Positions 25,123 to 35,407 of a stretch of 64,000 nt of DNA are shown one piece after another. Both the position numbers and the translations under genes were made by a program. The number at the start of each line of letters is the position of its first letter. Position 1 is the stretch's first letter. The notes under the pieces are model-generated. The model did not search any database, was not told the DNA's origin, and worked only from the letters and a program-made list of their open reading frames with translations. Source of the DNA: Polyangium jinanense. GTDB taxonomy: Bacteria > Myxococcota > Polyangia > Polyangiales > Polyangiaceae. The stretch spans positions 1-64,000 of the forward strand of contig NZ_JAGTJJ010000008.1 of assembly GCF_028435365.1 (NCBI RefSeq), read 5' to 3'.

Positions 25123-26561
25123 GCACCGATCCCCTGCACACGCGCACCCGCTGGCGATTCCTGCTACCGGGGCTTGTTTCCGTAGCGCTCGTGGCGAGCT
25201 GCAATGGCGACGAGGAGCCCACCGTTCGAGATGATCCGGGCAACCCGACACACGCGGGCGGCAACGGCGGCGCCGAAGGAAATGGCAACGGCGGCACTGC
25301 GGCCTCGGGCGGGACCGGCGGGACCGGCGGCGCCCCCGAATGCATGGCGAATCTCGACTGCGACGACAGCAATGCGTGCACGGTGGACGAATGCGACGGC
25401 GGCACCTGCACGCGCGAACCGGTGAACATCGACGATGACGACGCTTGCACCGCGGACTCCTGCGAGCCGACGATCGGCCCGAACCACGTTCCGATTGGCA
25501 CGGACGACGGCGACGCCTGCACGATCGACGCCTGCCATCCATTGACCGGTATCAGTCACACGCCGGTCGACATCAACGATGGCGACGCCTGCACGATCGA
25601 CGCCTGCGATCCGGCTTCCGGCGTCATGCACATGGAGGTGGACGTCGACGACGACAATGTGTGCACCGTGGATTTCTGCGATCCGGCCTCCGGCGTCGAA
25701 CACACGCCGATCGACATCGATGACGGCAATGCCTGCACGACCGATTCCTGCAATCCGGCCTCCGGGGTCAGCCACGCGGCGGTCGAGATCGATGATGGCA
25801 ATGCTTGCACGACCGATTCCTGCAATCCGGCGACCGGTGTCCTTCACGTCCCGGTGAACGTCGAGGACGGGAATGCGTGCACGAACGACGCGTGTGATCC
25901 GATGACTGGCGTCATGCACACGCAGATCCCCTGCAACGACGGCAATGCCTGCACGAGTGACACATGTAACCCTGCCACGGGCTGCGTGTTCACCCCCGTC
26001 GTGTACTTCCGCGAGGTGTTTACCGACAACAGCAAGGGCTGGGTACTCGGACCCAACTGGCAGATCGGGCCGGCGATCTCGAATCCGACGATTCCACCGC
26101 CGCCAATCGTGAACCCGGATCCGACGACCGATCATACCCCCACCGCGGACAACGGGTTGGCAGGCGTGCTCATCGGTGGGAACCTCGCCGGCGTCGTCCA
26201 GGGTCCGTATGTCATGACGAGCCCCGCCATCGACATGAGCGGGGCCTCCGGCGCCGTGACCCTCGAATTCTGGCGCTACCTCAACAGCGATTCTCCGCCG
26301 TACATGAATTCGACGATCGAGGTCTTCAACGGCAGCACGTGGGTCCAGATCTACGGCGTACCCGCGAACGGGGCGGAACCCAAGGCAAGGGACGCGGTGT
26401 GGACGAGATTCCAGTACGACATCTCTGCACAGGCCGCCGGCAATGGTCAGTTCCGCGTCCGCTGGGGGTATCAGGTGATGTCGCAGGGCGCGCTGACGTG
26501 CTCGAGCTGGAACATCGACGACATCCGCATCCTGCCCGGCGCGCCAGGCGTCTGTCCGTAG
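25119..26561 (+). CDS. Cys-rich repeat lipoprotein
   Basis: The 480-residue product has a signal peptide with lipobox LVAS-C28, then a Gly-rich linker. About nine copies of a 24-residue repeat follow (residues about 80-295; core DDGNACTTDSCNPASGV), each with two cysteines that are likely disulfide-bonded outside the cell. The last 185 residues resemble a secreted beta-sandwich domain (YFREVFTDNSKGWVLGPNWQ, later VTLEFWRYLNSD). Such repeat proteins are common in myxobacterial envelopes; the partner or ligand is unknown. The repeats are close copies at DNA level too, which favours expansion and contraction. Confidence 0.8.
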   Translation: MSTDPLHTRTRWRFLLPGLVSVALVASCNGDEEPTVRDDPGNPTHAGGNGGAEGNGNGGTAASGGTGGTGGAPECMANLDCDDSNACTVDECDGGTCTREPVNIDDDDACTADSCEPTIGPNHVPIGTDDGDACTIDACHPLTGISHTPVDINDGDACTIDACDPASGVMHMEVDVDDDNVCTVDFCDPASGVEHTPIDIDDGNACTTDSCNPASGVSHAAVEIDDGNACTTDSCNPATGVLHVPVNVEDGNACTNDACDPMTGVMHTQIPCNDGNACTSDTCNPATGCVFTPVVYFREVFTDNSKGWVLGPNWQIGPAISNPTIPPPPIVNPDPTTDHTPTADNGLAGVLIGGNLAGVVQGPYVMTSPAIDMSGASGAVTLEFWRYLNSDSPPYMNSTIEVFNGSTWVQIYGVPANGAEPKARDAVWTRFQYDISAQAAGNGQFRVRWGYQVMSQGALTCSSWNIDDIRILPGAPGVCP

Positions 26562-26578
26562 CCGCCGCGCTCGCTAGG

Positions 26579-27520
26579 CTAGCGGAGCCATTCGCGGGTG
26601 AAATAACGATCCCAGCTATCGGCCAGGATCGCGACCACCGGGCCCTGGAGGTCGCCGCTCGCCGCCACGCGGAGCGCCGCGACCACGGCGGCGCCCGAGG
26701 AGCCGCCCACGAAGAGACCTTCCTCGCGGATCAATCGACGCGTCATGAGAAATGCGTCCTCGTCGCTGACGGTGATCGCCTCGTCGACGACCGTGCGGTC
26801 GAGCAATTCCGGCGGCCGGCTCGCGCCGATGCCCTCCATGCGGTAGGGCCCGTCGGGGCCGATTTCGCCGGTCTCCACCCAATGCGCCAACACCGAGCCG
26901 CGCGGGTCGGCGAGGACGATTCGTACACCCGGGGCGAGGCGCTTCAAATACCGGCCGACGCCCGTGATCGTGCCACCCGTGCCCGCGCCGGCCACGAATG
27001 CGCCGATCTTGCGGCCCATCGAAACCAGGATCTCGGGGCCCGTGGTCTCCTCGTGCGCCCGGATGTTCGCCGGGTTCCGGAACTGGTCGGTCAAGAACCA
27101 GCCCTCCGTCTTCGCGAGGCGCTCGGCCACGTTGCGGAAATTGTCGGGGCTATCCGGGGGATCGTTCGGTGTGATGTGGAGGCGCGCCCCGAGCGAGGAG
27201 AGCGCGGCGCGTTTGTCGACGCTCATTTTCTCGGGCATCACGCAGACGAGCTCGTAGCCGCGGACCGCCGCCATGAGCGCGAGGCCCATGCCCGTATTGC
27301 CGGCCGTGGCCTCGACGAGGGTCGCGCCGGGCTTGAGCTGGCCGCGCTTTTCGGCGTCCTCCACGATGGCCCGCGCGATGCGGTCCTTGATGCTGCCGCC
27401 GGGATTCAGGTGCTCGCATTTGACGTACACCGGCACGGGAAGGCCCTTGCCGATACGCTTGAGCGGCACGATGGGGGTATGGCCAATCTCGTCGAGGATC
27501 GTCCGCGTCTTCGTCGTCAT
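26579..27520 (-). CDS. PLP-dependent cysteine synthase family protein
   Basis: The 313-residue product has the fold-type II PLP pattern: NPGGSIKDR with the PLP lysine at K45, ATAGNTGMG, a GTGGT phosphate loop and a C-terminal GGSSGAA. It fits O-acetylserine sulfhydrylase or cystathionine beta-synthase without heme or CBS domains. The two cannot be separated by eye. The start overlaps the stop of the metallopeptidase lipoprotein (ATGA), making it the last gene of a three-gene operon with rpe. The stop faces the convergent lipoprotein gene, with a short CGCTAG/CTAGCG hairpin around it. Confidence 0.9.
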   Translation of the reverse strand: MTTKTRTILDEIGHTPIVPLKRIGKGLPVPVYVKCEHLNPGGSIKDRIARAIVEDAEKRGQLKPGATLVEATAGNTGMGLALMAAVRGYELVCVMPEKMSVDKRAALSSLGARLHITPNDPPDSPDNFRNVAERLAKTEGWFLTDQFRNPANIRAHEETTGPEILVSMGRKIGAFVAGAGTGGTITGVGRYLKRLAPGVRIVLADPRGSVLAHWVETGEIGPDGPYRMEGIGASRPPELLDRTVVDEAITVSDEDAFLMTRRLIREEGLFVGGSSGAAVVAALRVAASGDLQGPVVAILADSWDRYFTREWLR

Positions 27521-28890
27521 CGTCCCGCGCGGGCCCTGCCCGCCTCGCCATTCGGTGGTGCGGCCTGCCAAACCTCCCCCAGCCAAGTGACCGCATCGGC
27601 GCATTGCCCCCGCGTCCGCGGTCGTCCCCCATCCCTCTCGTAAGGTCCCGCGACGAACGCGATATCCCGACCCCGCGCCTCCCAGACGACAGGGCCGAGC
27701 GTATCCCGCTCCCGGCAACCTTTCCCATACTTGCGCGCGAAAAGCTCCGCGACCTCGGCCACGTCCGCCGCCGTATCCATGCGGAGCCGGAACGCCACGA
27801 CGAAGAGCCGCTTTGCGCCCTCCTCGCGCGCCGCCACCATGAATCGATCCCCGCCCCACCCCGCCGCGCCATCCCGCGCCTGCGCGCGGCTCCCGACGTC
27901 CTCCAGCAGAATCCGGAGCCCCTGCTCGCCCACCACGTCGTCGATGAGCACCCGATACCCTTGCCGCGCGAGCGCGCCGAGCACCGGCGGCGCGACGACC
28001 TCGGCCGGCTCGCGCGCGAGGAATTTGTCGACGTGTAGCAATTGCTCCGTCGTCTCGGGCATCGCTCGCCAGGCCTCGTCGACCGCGGGCCAATCGCCGC
28101 GGCGGCGCAATGCCTGGATGAATGCGAAGCCGTCGGTGTAGGGCGAGATCAGCGAGGAGGTGATGGCGCGCGGGGTCTTCTGGCCGATGTCGGACATCGC
28201 GGTCGACGCGACGAATGCGAATCGCACCTGCTCTTCGGTCATCTGGAAGGCCGAGCCGAGCGTGACGTCGAGCATCGCGCTCGTGGCGTCGCCCTCGATG
28301 ACCGAATGCACGGCCGAGAGGCGATCGCTCGCGCCCGGCGCGTATTCGACCATCGGCGCGAGCGGGAACGTCTGATCGGCGAGGGCGTGGGCGAGCTCGT
28401 GCGCGAGCGTCTCCTCGGCCTCCGCTTCGCCGAGGTCGTCGGCGAGGTACATCGCGCCGTCTTCCGGATCGTAAAAACCCGCGATGCGCCCGCCGAGCAG
28501 AGCCAAGGCGCCGGCGACGAAGTCGTACTCCGCAGGGACCACGTCGAGCGCGGCGAGAAACTCGCCCTGCGCGACGAGCGCGTCCTTCGGCGTGTCCTCT
28601 TCGACCGTCTCGCGGATGCGGCGGAGCATCGTGTCGCGATCGAGGACCTTGCCCGGCACGGTCCGCTTGATCGGTAGGCCGCGCGCACGCGCGACGCGCT
28701 GGAGCATCCTCTGCACCGCCGCCGTGCTCTCGGCGTCGGGCGGGGACTCGTCGTCCAGGTTGATCTCCCTGGGCTGGGCAGGGGCCGGATGGCTGGATCG
28801 TTCCGGCGCGGGAGCGCGCGAGGGCGGCGAGGAGGGGCCACAGCCGGAGACGAGCGCGAGGGCGACGGCCCCGAGCCAGGCTCGCTTCAC
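27517..28890 (-). CDS. Lipoprotein with HExxH metallopeptidase motif
   Basis: The 457-residue product has a signal peptide with lipobox VSG-C17 and a Pro/Ser-rich linker. HELAH at residues 164-168 ([15 protein letters not shown]) and a downstream EGDA containing E199 fit a gluzincin-like zinc site (HExxH plus E). It would act in the periplasm or at the cell surface. The start overlaps the rpe stop and the stop overlaps the cysteine synthase start, four bases each, so translation is coupled. The link to its metabolic neighbours is not obvious. Confidence 0.8.
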   Translation of the reverse strand: MKRAWLGAVALALVSGCGPSSPPSRAPAPERSSHPAPAQPREINLDDESPPDAESTAAVQRMLQRVARARGLPIKRTVPGKVLDRDTMLRRIRETVEEDTPKDALVAQGEFLAALDVVPAEYDFVAGALALLGGRIAGFYDPEDGAMYLADDLGEAEAEETLAHELAHALADQTFPLAPMVEYAPGASDRLSAVHSVIEGDATSAMLDVTLGSAFQMTEEQVRFAFVASTAMSDIGQKTPRAITSSLISPYTDGFAFIQALRRRGDWPAVDEAWRAMPETTEQLLHVDKFLAREPAEVVAPPVLGALARQGYRVLIDDVVGEQGLRILLEDVGSRAQARDGAAGWGGDRFMVAAREEGAKRLFVVAFRLRMDTAADVAEVAELFARKYGKGCRERDTLGPVVWEARGRDIAFVAGPYERDGGRPRTRGQCADAVTWLGEVWQAAPPNGEAGRARAGR

Positions 28891-29612
28891 GGCACAGCCC
28901 CCACGCCCGCAGCCGCGTCCTCGCGCAACGCGCGGATGGCCTTGGCGTAACGAGCGACGCGCTCGTCGAAGGAGAGGTCCCCCGCGCCCGACGCCGCGTT
29001 GAACACGGCCGAGCCTGCCACGAGCACACGCGCGCCGGCGCGGACGACCTCGCGCGCGGTGCCGACCGCGACGCCGCCGTCGATCTCGAGGTCGACGGCG
29101 AGGCCCTGCGCGTCGATCGTGCGCCGGAGCGCGTCGAGCTTGGGCAAGGCGCTCGGGATGAAGCGCTGGCCGCCGAAGCCCGGGTTCACGCTCATCACGA
29201 GCACGAAGTCGCAGTCGGCGAGCACGTAGCGGATCGACTCCTCCGACGTGTGCGGGTTCAAGACGATGCCGGCCCTCTTCCCGAGGGCGCGGATTTGCTG
29301 GAGGGTGCGGTGCAGGTGGGGCGATGCTTCCACGTGCACGCTGATGAGGTCGGCGCCGGCCTTCGCGAAATCCGCGACGTAGCGCTCGGGCTCGACGATC
29401 ATGAGGTGCACGTCGATCGGCAACTTCGTCGCGGCGCGGACCGCTTGCACGACGAGCGGGCCGATCGTGATGTTCGGCACGAAGCGCCCGTCCATGACAT
29501 CGACGTGGATCCAGTCGGCGCCCGCGGCCTCGACGGCGCGGACCTCCTCGGCGAGGCGACCGAAATCTGCGGAAAGTATCGAGGGGGCGATGCGGATTGC
29601 GTCGCGACTCAC
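28887..29612 (-). CDS. rpe: Ribulose-phosphate 3-epimerase
   Basis: The 241-residue TIM-barrel enzyme interconverts ribulose-5-phosphate and xylulose-5-phosphate. Family motifs are clear: [12 protein letters not shown] at the start, [15 protein letters not shown] with metal-binding H and [19 protein letters not shown], and DGGV near the phosphate site. It is about 20 residues longer than E. coli Rpe at the C-terminus. It is the first gene of the minus-strand operon and divergent from the acetyltransferase. Confidence 0.97.
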   Translation of the reverse strand: MSRDAIRIAPSILSADFGRLAEEVRAVEAAGADWIHVDVMDGRFVPNITIGPLVVQAVRAATKLPIDVHLMIVEPERYVADFAKAGADLISVHVEASPHLHRTLQQIRALGKRAGIVLNPHTSEESIRYVLADCDFVLVMSVNPGFGGQRFIPSALPKLDALRRTIDAQGLAVDLEIDGGVAVGTAREVVRAGARVLVAGSAVFNAASGAGDLSFDERVARYAKAIRALREDAAAGVGAVP

Positions 29613-29704
29613 GGGGCTACGGCTAGCATGTTTTTGCAGTGGGGTCCCTAGCCCAAGAGCGGCTACCCTGGGGCAGCCCGAGCCGGGCTCACGCAGGAGG
29701 CGCC

Positions 29705-30154
29705 GTGGAGCTGACGACGAGACCTCTCAAGAAGTCCGACTACGACGAGATCGTACGCGTGATCGACCGCTGGTGGGGCGGCCCCACGAGCGCGCTCGCG
29801 CACCCGATCTTCTTCTACGAGCTCGGAAAGCTCGCGCGGGTCGTGGAGCACGACGAGCAGCTCGTGGGCTTCCTGTTCGGGTTCATCGCGCCCGAAGGGC
29901 CGGTCGGTTACGTGCACATCGTCGGCATCCATCCCGACTACCGCCGCCGCGGCGTCGCGCGTCTGCTCTACACCGCGTTCGAAGCCGACTGCGACGCGGC
30001 CGGTTGTCGCCTGATGAAGGCGATCACCACGCTCGGCAACGAGGGCTCGGTGCGCTTCCACGACGCCCTCGGCTGGTCGAGGGCCGAGGTCGAGGACTAC
30101 GCGGGCCCGGGACGTCAACGGATCGTGTTCACGAAGGAGCTCGCCGCTCGTTGA
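29705..30154 (+). CDS. GNAT family N-acetyltransferase
   Basis: The 149-residue product starts at GTG with AGGAGG five bases upstream. The acetyl-CoA-binding signature is [19 protein letters not shown] (R-R-x-G-V-A loop and following helix). The C-terminus ([20 protein letters not shown]) is also typical of GNAT fold proteins. The substrate cannot be told. It is divergent from rpe with about 90 bases between them. Confidence 0.9.
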   Translation: MELTTRPLKKSDYDEIVRVIDRWWGGPTSALAHPIFFYELGKLARVVEHDEQLVGFLFGFIAPEGPVGYVHIVGIHPDYRRRGVARLLYTAFEADCDAAGCRLMKAITTLGNEGSVRFHDALGWSRAEVEDYAGPGRQRIVFTKELAAR

Positions 30155-30222
30155 TGCTTTCGCCCCTTGGGCGTAAGGTTTCTCTCGCATCTTCCTCCTG
30201 CTCCCGTTCGCGCGAGGTGACG

Positions 30223-31115
<893 letters not shown>

Positions 31116-31125
<10 letters not shown>

Positions 31126-31622
31126 AACTCGGCTTCCAGGGTAGCGAGCGGCTGCGGGAGATCGGCCTGTTCGGCGGGCTCGGCGACGAGGTCTTGCAAG
31201 ACCTGTCGGGCTCGCTCGATCTGATCGAGCTCCCGCCCGGCTCGGTGGTGTTCCGCGAGGGCGACAGCGGTCGCGAGATGTTCGTCTTGCTGGACGGCGA
31301 GATGGAGGTCTTGAAGCAGTCGAAGCGCAAGCACGAGACGCGCGTGGCCGTGCTCGGCCCGGGCGATTGGTTCGGCGAGATGTCGATCCTCGACGTGCTG
31401 CCGCGCTCGGCGACGGTGCGCGCCGTGGCGCCCTCGAGGCTCTTGCGGATCACCGCGCACGACCTCGACTCGCTCTACCGGCGCGACCTGCGCGCCTACT
31501 CGCTGCTCGTGCTGAACATCGCGCGCGAGATGTCCAGACGCCTGCGCGTCTGCGACAACCTGCTCGCCGAGCTCGTCGCCAACGTGATCGACGAGTACAC
31601 CCGGCCAAACCGGAACGGCTAG
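31116..31622 (+). CDS. Cyclic nucleotide-binding domain protein
   Basis: The 168-residue product is essentially one cNMP-binding domain: PPGSVVFREGDSGREMFVLL and GEMEV, then the phosphate-binding cassette GDWFGEMSILDVLPRSATVR with the expected G-E and R residues. A helical tail follows with no helix-turn-helix, so it is not a complete Crp-type regulator. It probably senses cAMP or c-di-GMP-like ligands and acts through a partner. Overlap with the lipoprotein gene upstream suggests one message. Confidence 0.9.
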
Positions 31623-31637
31623 CCACGCCTCGACGCA

Positions 31638-31690
31638 CCTCACCCCCGCACGTCTCCCTCTCTTGCAACGGAGAGGGGACGGGGGTGAGG
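31638..31690. repeat. REP-like palindromic repeat
   Basis: Nested inverted repeats: outer arms CCTCACCCCCG and CGGGGGTGAGG, inner arms close to TCCCTCTC and GAGAGGGGA around an 8-base loop. A related element with the same CACCCCCG/CGGGGGTG arms lies inside the rarA 3' end. It is a dispersed intergenic repeat by appearance and may serve as terminator between the convergent genes at 31622 and 31708. Confidence 0.6.
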
Positions 31691-31707
31691 GCGTCTATCC
31701 GCCTCGT

Positions 31708-32145
31708 CTACTTGCCGCGCGCGCCGCCTGCGCCGCCTGCGCCGCCTGCGCCGCCACCGCCGCCGGCACCACCTTCGCCGCCAGCACCACCTTCGCCGCC
31801 TGCGCCACCGGCACCACCGGCGCCGCCCTCTCCGCCTGCGCCGCCTGCGCCGCCTGCGCCGCCACTGCCGCTGGAGCTGGAGCTATTCGCGCCGCCCGCT
31901 CCACCGGAGCCGCCTTCGCCACCCGACCCGGTGGGACCGCCGTCCCCCTCGTAACCGCCGCCCGAGCCACCCACGCCGCCCGCGGACCCGGATGCGCCGC
32001 CGCCCCCACCGTTGCCCGCCCCGTCGGACGCGCCCGCGCCCGCGCTGCCTGTCTCGGTGGCTCCAGGCGGATCGGGTTGCGGGTTGAAGGAACACGCCGC
32101 GACGGCGAGGTTCGTGACGACGAAGAGGACGAAGAGCTTTCGCAT
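31708..32145 (-). CDS. Gly-rich lipoprotein (GGAGG repeats)
   Basis: The 145-residue product has a signal peptide (MRKLFVLFVVTNLAVAAC) with lipobox AVAA-C. Almost nothing but Gly, Ala, Ser and Glu follows in GGAGGAGGEGG-like repeats, ending RGK. No folded domain is visible, so it may be an extended surface spacer or an adhesive or structural filament. The repetitive DNA is prone to slippage. It is divergent from yggS. Confidence 0.65.
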   Translation of the reverse strand: MRKLFVLFVVTNLAVAACSFNPQPDPPGATETGSAGAGASDGAGNGGGGGASGSAGGVGGSGGGYEGDGGPTGSGGEGGSGGAGGANSSSSSGSGGAGGAGGAGGEGGAGGAGGAGGEGGAGGEGGAGGGGGAGGAGGAGGARGK

Positions 32146-32318
32146 GGCTGAGGACGCTGTGCCGCAACCATCATGCCATGACGTCCAACGTCGTTTCCAC
32201 TGAGGAAACGGGCGCATGTGCGGCACAGCTTGGCACGTCTCCGGACGCCCGGATCGCGCTCACCGTTGGCACAGGTGCAGCGCTCGCGAGGGGCGCGCGG
32301 CGCGGTATCGTGAGGCCC

Positions 32319-33011
32319 GTGAACGAGCAAGAGTGCACGATCCCCGCGCGCCTGGCCGCTGTGCGCGCGCGCATCGACGAAGCTGCGATCCGAGCCGGGC
32401 GGAGCCCGGGCTCGGTGCGGCTCGTCGCGGTGTCGAAGACCAAGCCGGTCGAGGCGATCCGCGCCGCGTACGACGCAGGTCAACGCGACTTCGGCGAGAA
32501 CTACGTGCAAGAGCTGGCCCAGAAAGCCGCAGCGCTCGCGGACCTGCCGGAGCTCAGGCTGCACTTCATCGGCGCGCTCCAGCGCAACAAGGCGAAACAA
32601 GCCGCGAGCGTGGCCGCCGTCATCCACACGGTGGACCGTGAAGAGCTCGCGACAGAGCTCGACAAGCGCGCCGGCGCGCTCGGGCGCAAGCTCGACGTGC
32701 TGCTCGAGGTGAACGTCGGCGGCGAGGCGTCGAAGGCCGGATGCGCGCCCGAGGCTGTTCCTCTGCTCCTCGAAGCGGCGCGGCGTGCCGAGCATCTGCG
32801 CGTCGTCGGGCTCATGGCGATCCCGCCCTACCTCGACGATCCCGAGGCCGTCCGCCCGTACTTCGCGCGCCTGCGCGCGCTGCGCGACACGCTCGAAGCG
32901 CCCGCGCTCTTGCCCGAGCTCTCGATGGGCATGTCCCACGATTTCCACGTGGCGATCGAGGAGGGCGCGACGATCGTCCGCGTCGGTTCGGCCATCTTCG
33001 GCGCCCGATAG
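32319..33011 (+). CDS. yggS: YggS/PROSC family PLP homeostasis protein
   Basis: The 230-residue TIM-barrel PLP-binding protein carries the PLP lysine in LVAVSKTKP. FGENYVQE, LHFIGALQRNKAK, LEVNVGGEASKAG and the end motif ELSMGMSHDFHVAIEEGATI with VRVGSAIFG complete the family pattern. It regulates free PLP rather than catalysing a reaction. The GTG at 32319 has GAGG upstream; ATG further upstream would add a segment not found in the family. It starts a plus-strand run with the thioredoxin-like lipoprotein and rarA. Confidence 0.95.
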   Translation: MNEQECTIPARLAAVRARIDEAAIRAGRSPGSVRLVAVSKTKPVEAIRAAYDAGQRDFGENYVQELAQKAAALADLPELRLHFIGALQRNKAKQAASVAAVIHTVDREELATELDKRAGALGRKLDVLLEVNVGGEASKAGCAPEAVPLLLEAARRAEHLRVVGLMAIPPYLDDPEAVRPYFARLRALRDTLEAPALLPELSMGMSHDFHVAIEEGATIVRVGSAIFGAR

Positions 33012-33049
33012 CCTTCGCAGACGAGCCGGCCTAGAGTTCGATTATCCCC

Positions 33050-33574
33050 ATGCGTGGTCCTCTCCGTTCCATCGCTCCCACGCCGAGCGTGCTCGCTTGC
33101 GCCGGGGCGATCGGCCTCTTCGGTTGCGCGCCGGCCATGCCCGCGTCGATGGGCCATCCGCTGCTCGGCTCGACGTCGCCGCCGTTTCACGAGACCGCGA
33201 TCGACGACCGCTCGGTCGATGTGCCGGGCACGCTCCGCACGCACGTGACCGTGATCGACTTCTGGGCGTCGTGGTGCGGCTCGTGTCAGCAGACGATGCC
33301 CGCGCTCGAACGGCTCTATCAGGATCGACGCGCCGAGGGGCTCGTGGTCGTGGGCGTGAGCGTGGACGACAGCGCGGACGAAGCCGCGCGCGGGGCCGAG
33401 GCGTTCGGCGTGTCGTTCCCGATCGTGCACGATACCGGACACGGGCTTCAGGACGCGTTCGGCGTGTCGGAGGTGCCGACGACGTTCGTGGTCGATCGGT
33501 CGGGGACGGTGCGCTTCGTGGGGCGTGATCCGTCGAGCATTCAGCGCGCGGTGGTCGCGCTCCTGGACCGGTGA
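33050..33574 (+). CDS. TlpA-like thioredoxin-fold lipoprotein
   Basis: The 174-residue product has a signal peptide with lipobox LFG-C26 and a thioredoxin fold with redox motif WCGSC (C76, C79) in FWASWCGSCQQTMPAL. The cis-proline motif is VPTTFVVD. It probably acts as a periplasmic disulfide reductant or in thiol delivery, as TlpA/ResA proteins do. Its TGA is one base before the rarA ATG, so the pair is likely co-translated. Confidence 0.9.
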   Translation: MRGPLRSIAPTPSVLACAGAIGLFGCAPAMPASMGHPLLGSTSPPFHETAIDDRSVDVPGTLRTHVTVIDFWASWCGSCQQTMPALERLYQDRRAEGLVVVGVSVDDSADEAARGAEAFGVSFPIVHDTGHGLQDAFGVSEVPTTFVVDRSGTVRFVGRDPSSIQRAVVALLDR

Positions 33575-33575
33575 C

Positions 33576-35123
33576 ATGACGGCCCGGCGAAGTCCTCGCG
33601 GCGGCGACAAGGACGCGGGCCCGACGCTGTTCGAGGCCGCGCTGAAGCGTGACCCGAAACTCGCGGAGCTCGTGCCGCTCGCCGAGCGGATGCGACCACG
33701 CGCGCTCTCGGACCTCGTCGGGCAAGAGCATCTCGTCGGCGAGGGCAAGCTGCTCGCGCATGCGATCGCGGCGGATCGGGTGCCGTCGATGATCCTGTGG
33801 GGGCCGCCTGGATCGGGCAAGACGACGCTCGCGCGGATCGTGGCGGAGTCGACGCGGGCGCGGTTTGTCCCGTTCAACGCGGTGCTCGGCGGTGTGCCGG
33901 AGCTCAGGCAAGTGATGGCCGCGGCGAAAGAGGCACGCGCGTACGAGGGGAAGCGGACCATCCTGTTCGTCGACGAAATCCACCGGTTCAACCGCGCGCA
34001 GCAGGACGCGTTCTTGCCGCACGTGGAGGACGGGACGATCACGCTGATCGGCGCGACCACGGAAAACCCTTCGTTCGCGGTGAACGCGCCGCTCTTGTCG
34101 CGGTGTCGCGTGTTCCGTTTGAACCTGCTCGACGAGAAGGGGATCACGGAGCTTCTCCGACGCGCGCTCGCATCGCAGGAGGGGCTCGCGGGGTCGGTGG
34201 GCGCGGACGAGGAGGCGATCGAGGCGATCGCGAAGCTCGCGAGCGGCGATGCGCGCAGAGCGCTGACGACGCTGGAGATCGCGTCCGACGAGGCGAAGCG
34301 CGAGGGCCGCGCGCGCGTCACGCGCGAGGACGTCGTGCAGACGAGCGGGCAGAAGACGCTGCTCTACGACAAGGCGGGGGAAGAGCACTACAACGTCATC
34401 AGCGCGTTCATCAAATCGATGCGCGGATCGGATCCGGACGCGGCGATCTACTGGCTGATGCGCATGCTCGAGGCGGGCGACGATCCGCTGTTTCTCTTGC
34501 GGCGCATGATGATCTTCGCGAGCGAGGACGTGGGCAACGCGGACCCTCGCGCGCTCGACGTGGCCGTCGCGGCGGACGCGGCGTTCCAGCGGGTGGGGAT
34601 GCCCGAGGGGATCTACTTCCTCTCGCAGGCGGCGCTCTACCTCGCGTGCGCGCCCAAATCGAACGCGTGCAACATGGCGTGGAAGGCGGCGCAGGAGGTC
34701 GTGCGCGAGAGAGGCAGCCTGCCCGTGCCGATGAAGCTACGCAACGCGGTGACAGGCCTCATGAAGCGCGAGGGATACGGGACGGGATATCGCTACGCGC
34801 ACGACGAGAAGGGCGGCGTCGCGTGGGGCGAGACGTACCTGCCGGACGAGATCGCAGGGACGCACTTCTACGAGCCGACGGAGCGCGGCTACGAGAAGGT
34901 GATCGCCGAGCGCGTGCGATGGATACGCGCGCAGCAATCTCGTCACGACGAAGAAGAAAACACCCCCGAGGGCGAGGCCTCCCCTCCCCTCTCCCGAGAG
35001 GGGGGTTTGGGGGCGCAGCTCGGCTCGTCCGAGCGGAGCCCCCAAGCGTCGAATGAGGGGTCGGGGGTGAGGGAGTCGTCCGATCCGAAGGCTCAGTCGT
35101 CGAGCGCCGACAAAGCCGACTGA
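33576..35123 (+). CDS. rarA: Replication-associated recombination protein A, AAA ATPase with extra C-terminal tail
   Basis: The product is 515 residues; RarA/MgsA proteins usually have about 440-450. Walker A GPPGSGKT is at 76-83, Walker B LFVDEIH at 131-136, and sensor ATTENPSF follows. The helical tetramerisation part ends near YLPDEIAGTHFYEPTERGYE. It acts on stalled forks with SSB. The last 55 or so residues (from about 460) are low-complexity (GEASPPLSREGG) and encoded by a REP-like palindromic repeat. The tail is not part of the family and ends just before the convergent TPR gene. Confidence 0.95.
   Translation: MTARRSPRGGDKDAGPTLFEAALKRDPKLAELVPLAERMRPRALSDLVGQEHLVGEGKLLAHAIAADRVPSMILWGPPGSGKTTLARIVAESTRARFVPFNAVLGGVPELRQVMAAAKEARAYEGKRTILFVDEIHRFNRAQQDAFLPHVEDGTITLIGATTENPSFAVNAPLLSRCRVFRLNLLDEKGITELLRRALASQEGLAGSVGADEEAIEAIAKLASGDARRALTTLEIASDEAKREGRARVTREDVVQTSGQKTLLYDKAGEEHYNVISAFIKSMRGSDPDAAIYWLMRMLEAGDDPLFLLRRMMIFASEDVGNADPRALDVAVAADAAFQRVGMPEGIYFLSQAALYLACAPKSNACNMAWKAAQEVVRERGSLPVPMKLRNAVTGLMKREGYGTGYRYAHDEKGGVAWGETYLPDEIAGTHFYEPTERGYEKVIAERVRWIRAQQSRHDEEENTPEGEASPPLSREGGLGAQLGSSERSPQASNEGSGVRESSDPKAQSSSADKAD
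34961..35073. repeat. REP-like palindromic repeat inside the rarA 3' end
   Basis: Outer arms CACCCCCGA and TCGGGGGTG enclose a CCTCTCCCGAGAGGGG hairpin and a second hairpin, GGGGGCGCAGCTCGGCTC pairing toward GAGCGGAGCCCCC. Arm sequence matches the intergenic repeat at 31638-31690. It is read in frame as the rarA C-terminal tail. Confidence 0.65.
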
Positions 35124-35407
35124 AGCTCCGAAAGCGCGTGTGAATCGCCCTTCCCGCGCGCCCGCGTGACGCCCTCTTCGAGCCACTCGCGCCCCGCATC
35201 CACGCGCCCTGCCTTCACGAGCATCTGCCCGCACATGAGGTACTGCGGCACGTAGTTCGGATCCATGTCGCGGAGCTGTGTGTAGGTGCGAAGCGCGTCG
35301 TCGATCCGATCCGCTCCCGCGTACTCCATCGCGAGCGCGTACCACGCGAAGGGATCCTTCGATCCCTTCTGGATCATGCTCTCCAGGACCGCGAGGCGCT
35401 TGCTCAT
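35093..35407 (-). CDS. TPR-like repeat protein (104 aa)
   Basis: The small, fully helical protein shows TPR spacing: [20 protein letters not shown] and [19 protein letters not shown], then [18 protein letters not shown], about two to two and a half repeats. It probably mediates protein contacts. Its ATG overlaps the hpt stop (ATGA). Its 3' end overlaps the end of rarA on the other strand by 31 bases. Confidence 0.8.
   Translation of the reverse strand: MSKRLAVLESMIQKGSKDPFAWYALAMEYAGADRIDDALRTYTQLRDMDPNYVPQYLMCGQMLVKAGRVDAGREWLEEGVTRARGKGDSHALSELQSALSALDD

Noticed and set aside
26570..26590. CGCTAG/CTAGCG hairpin as a bidirectional terminator
   Set aside because: The stem is short and no T-tract follows on either strand; evidence too weak for a feature.
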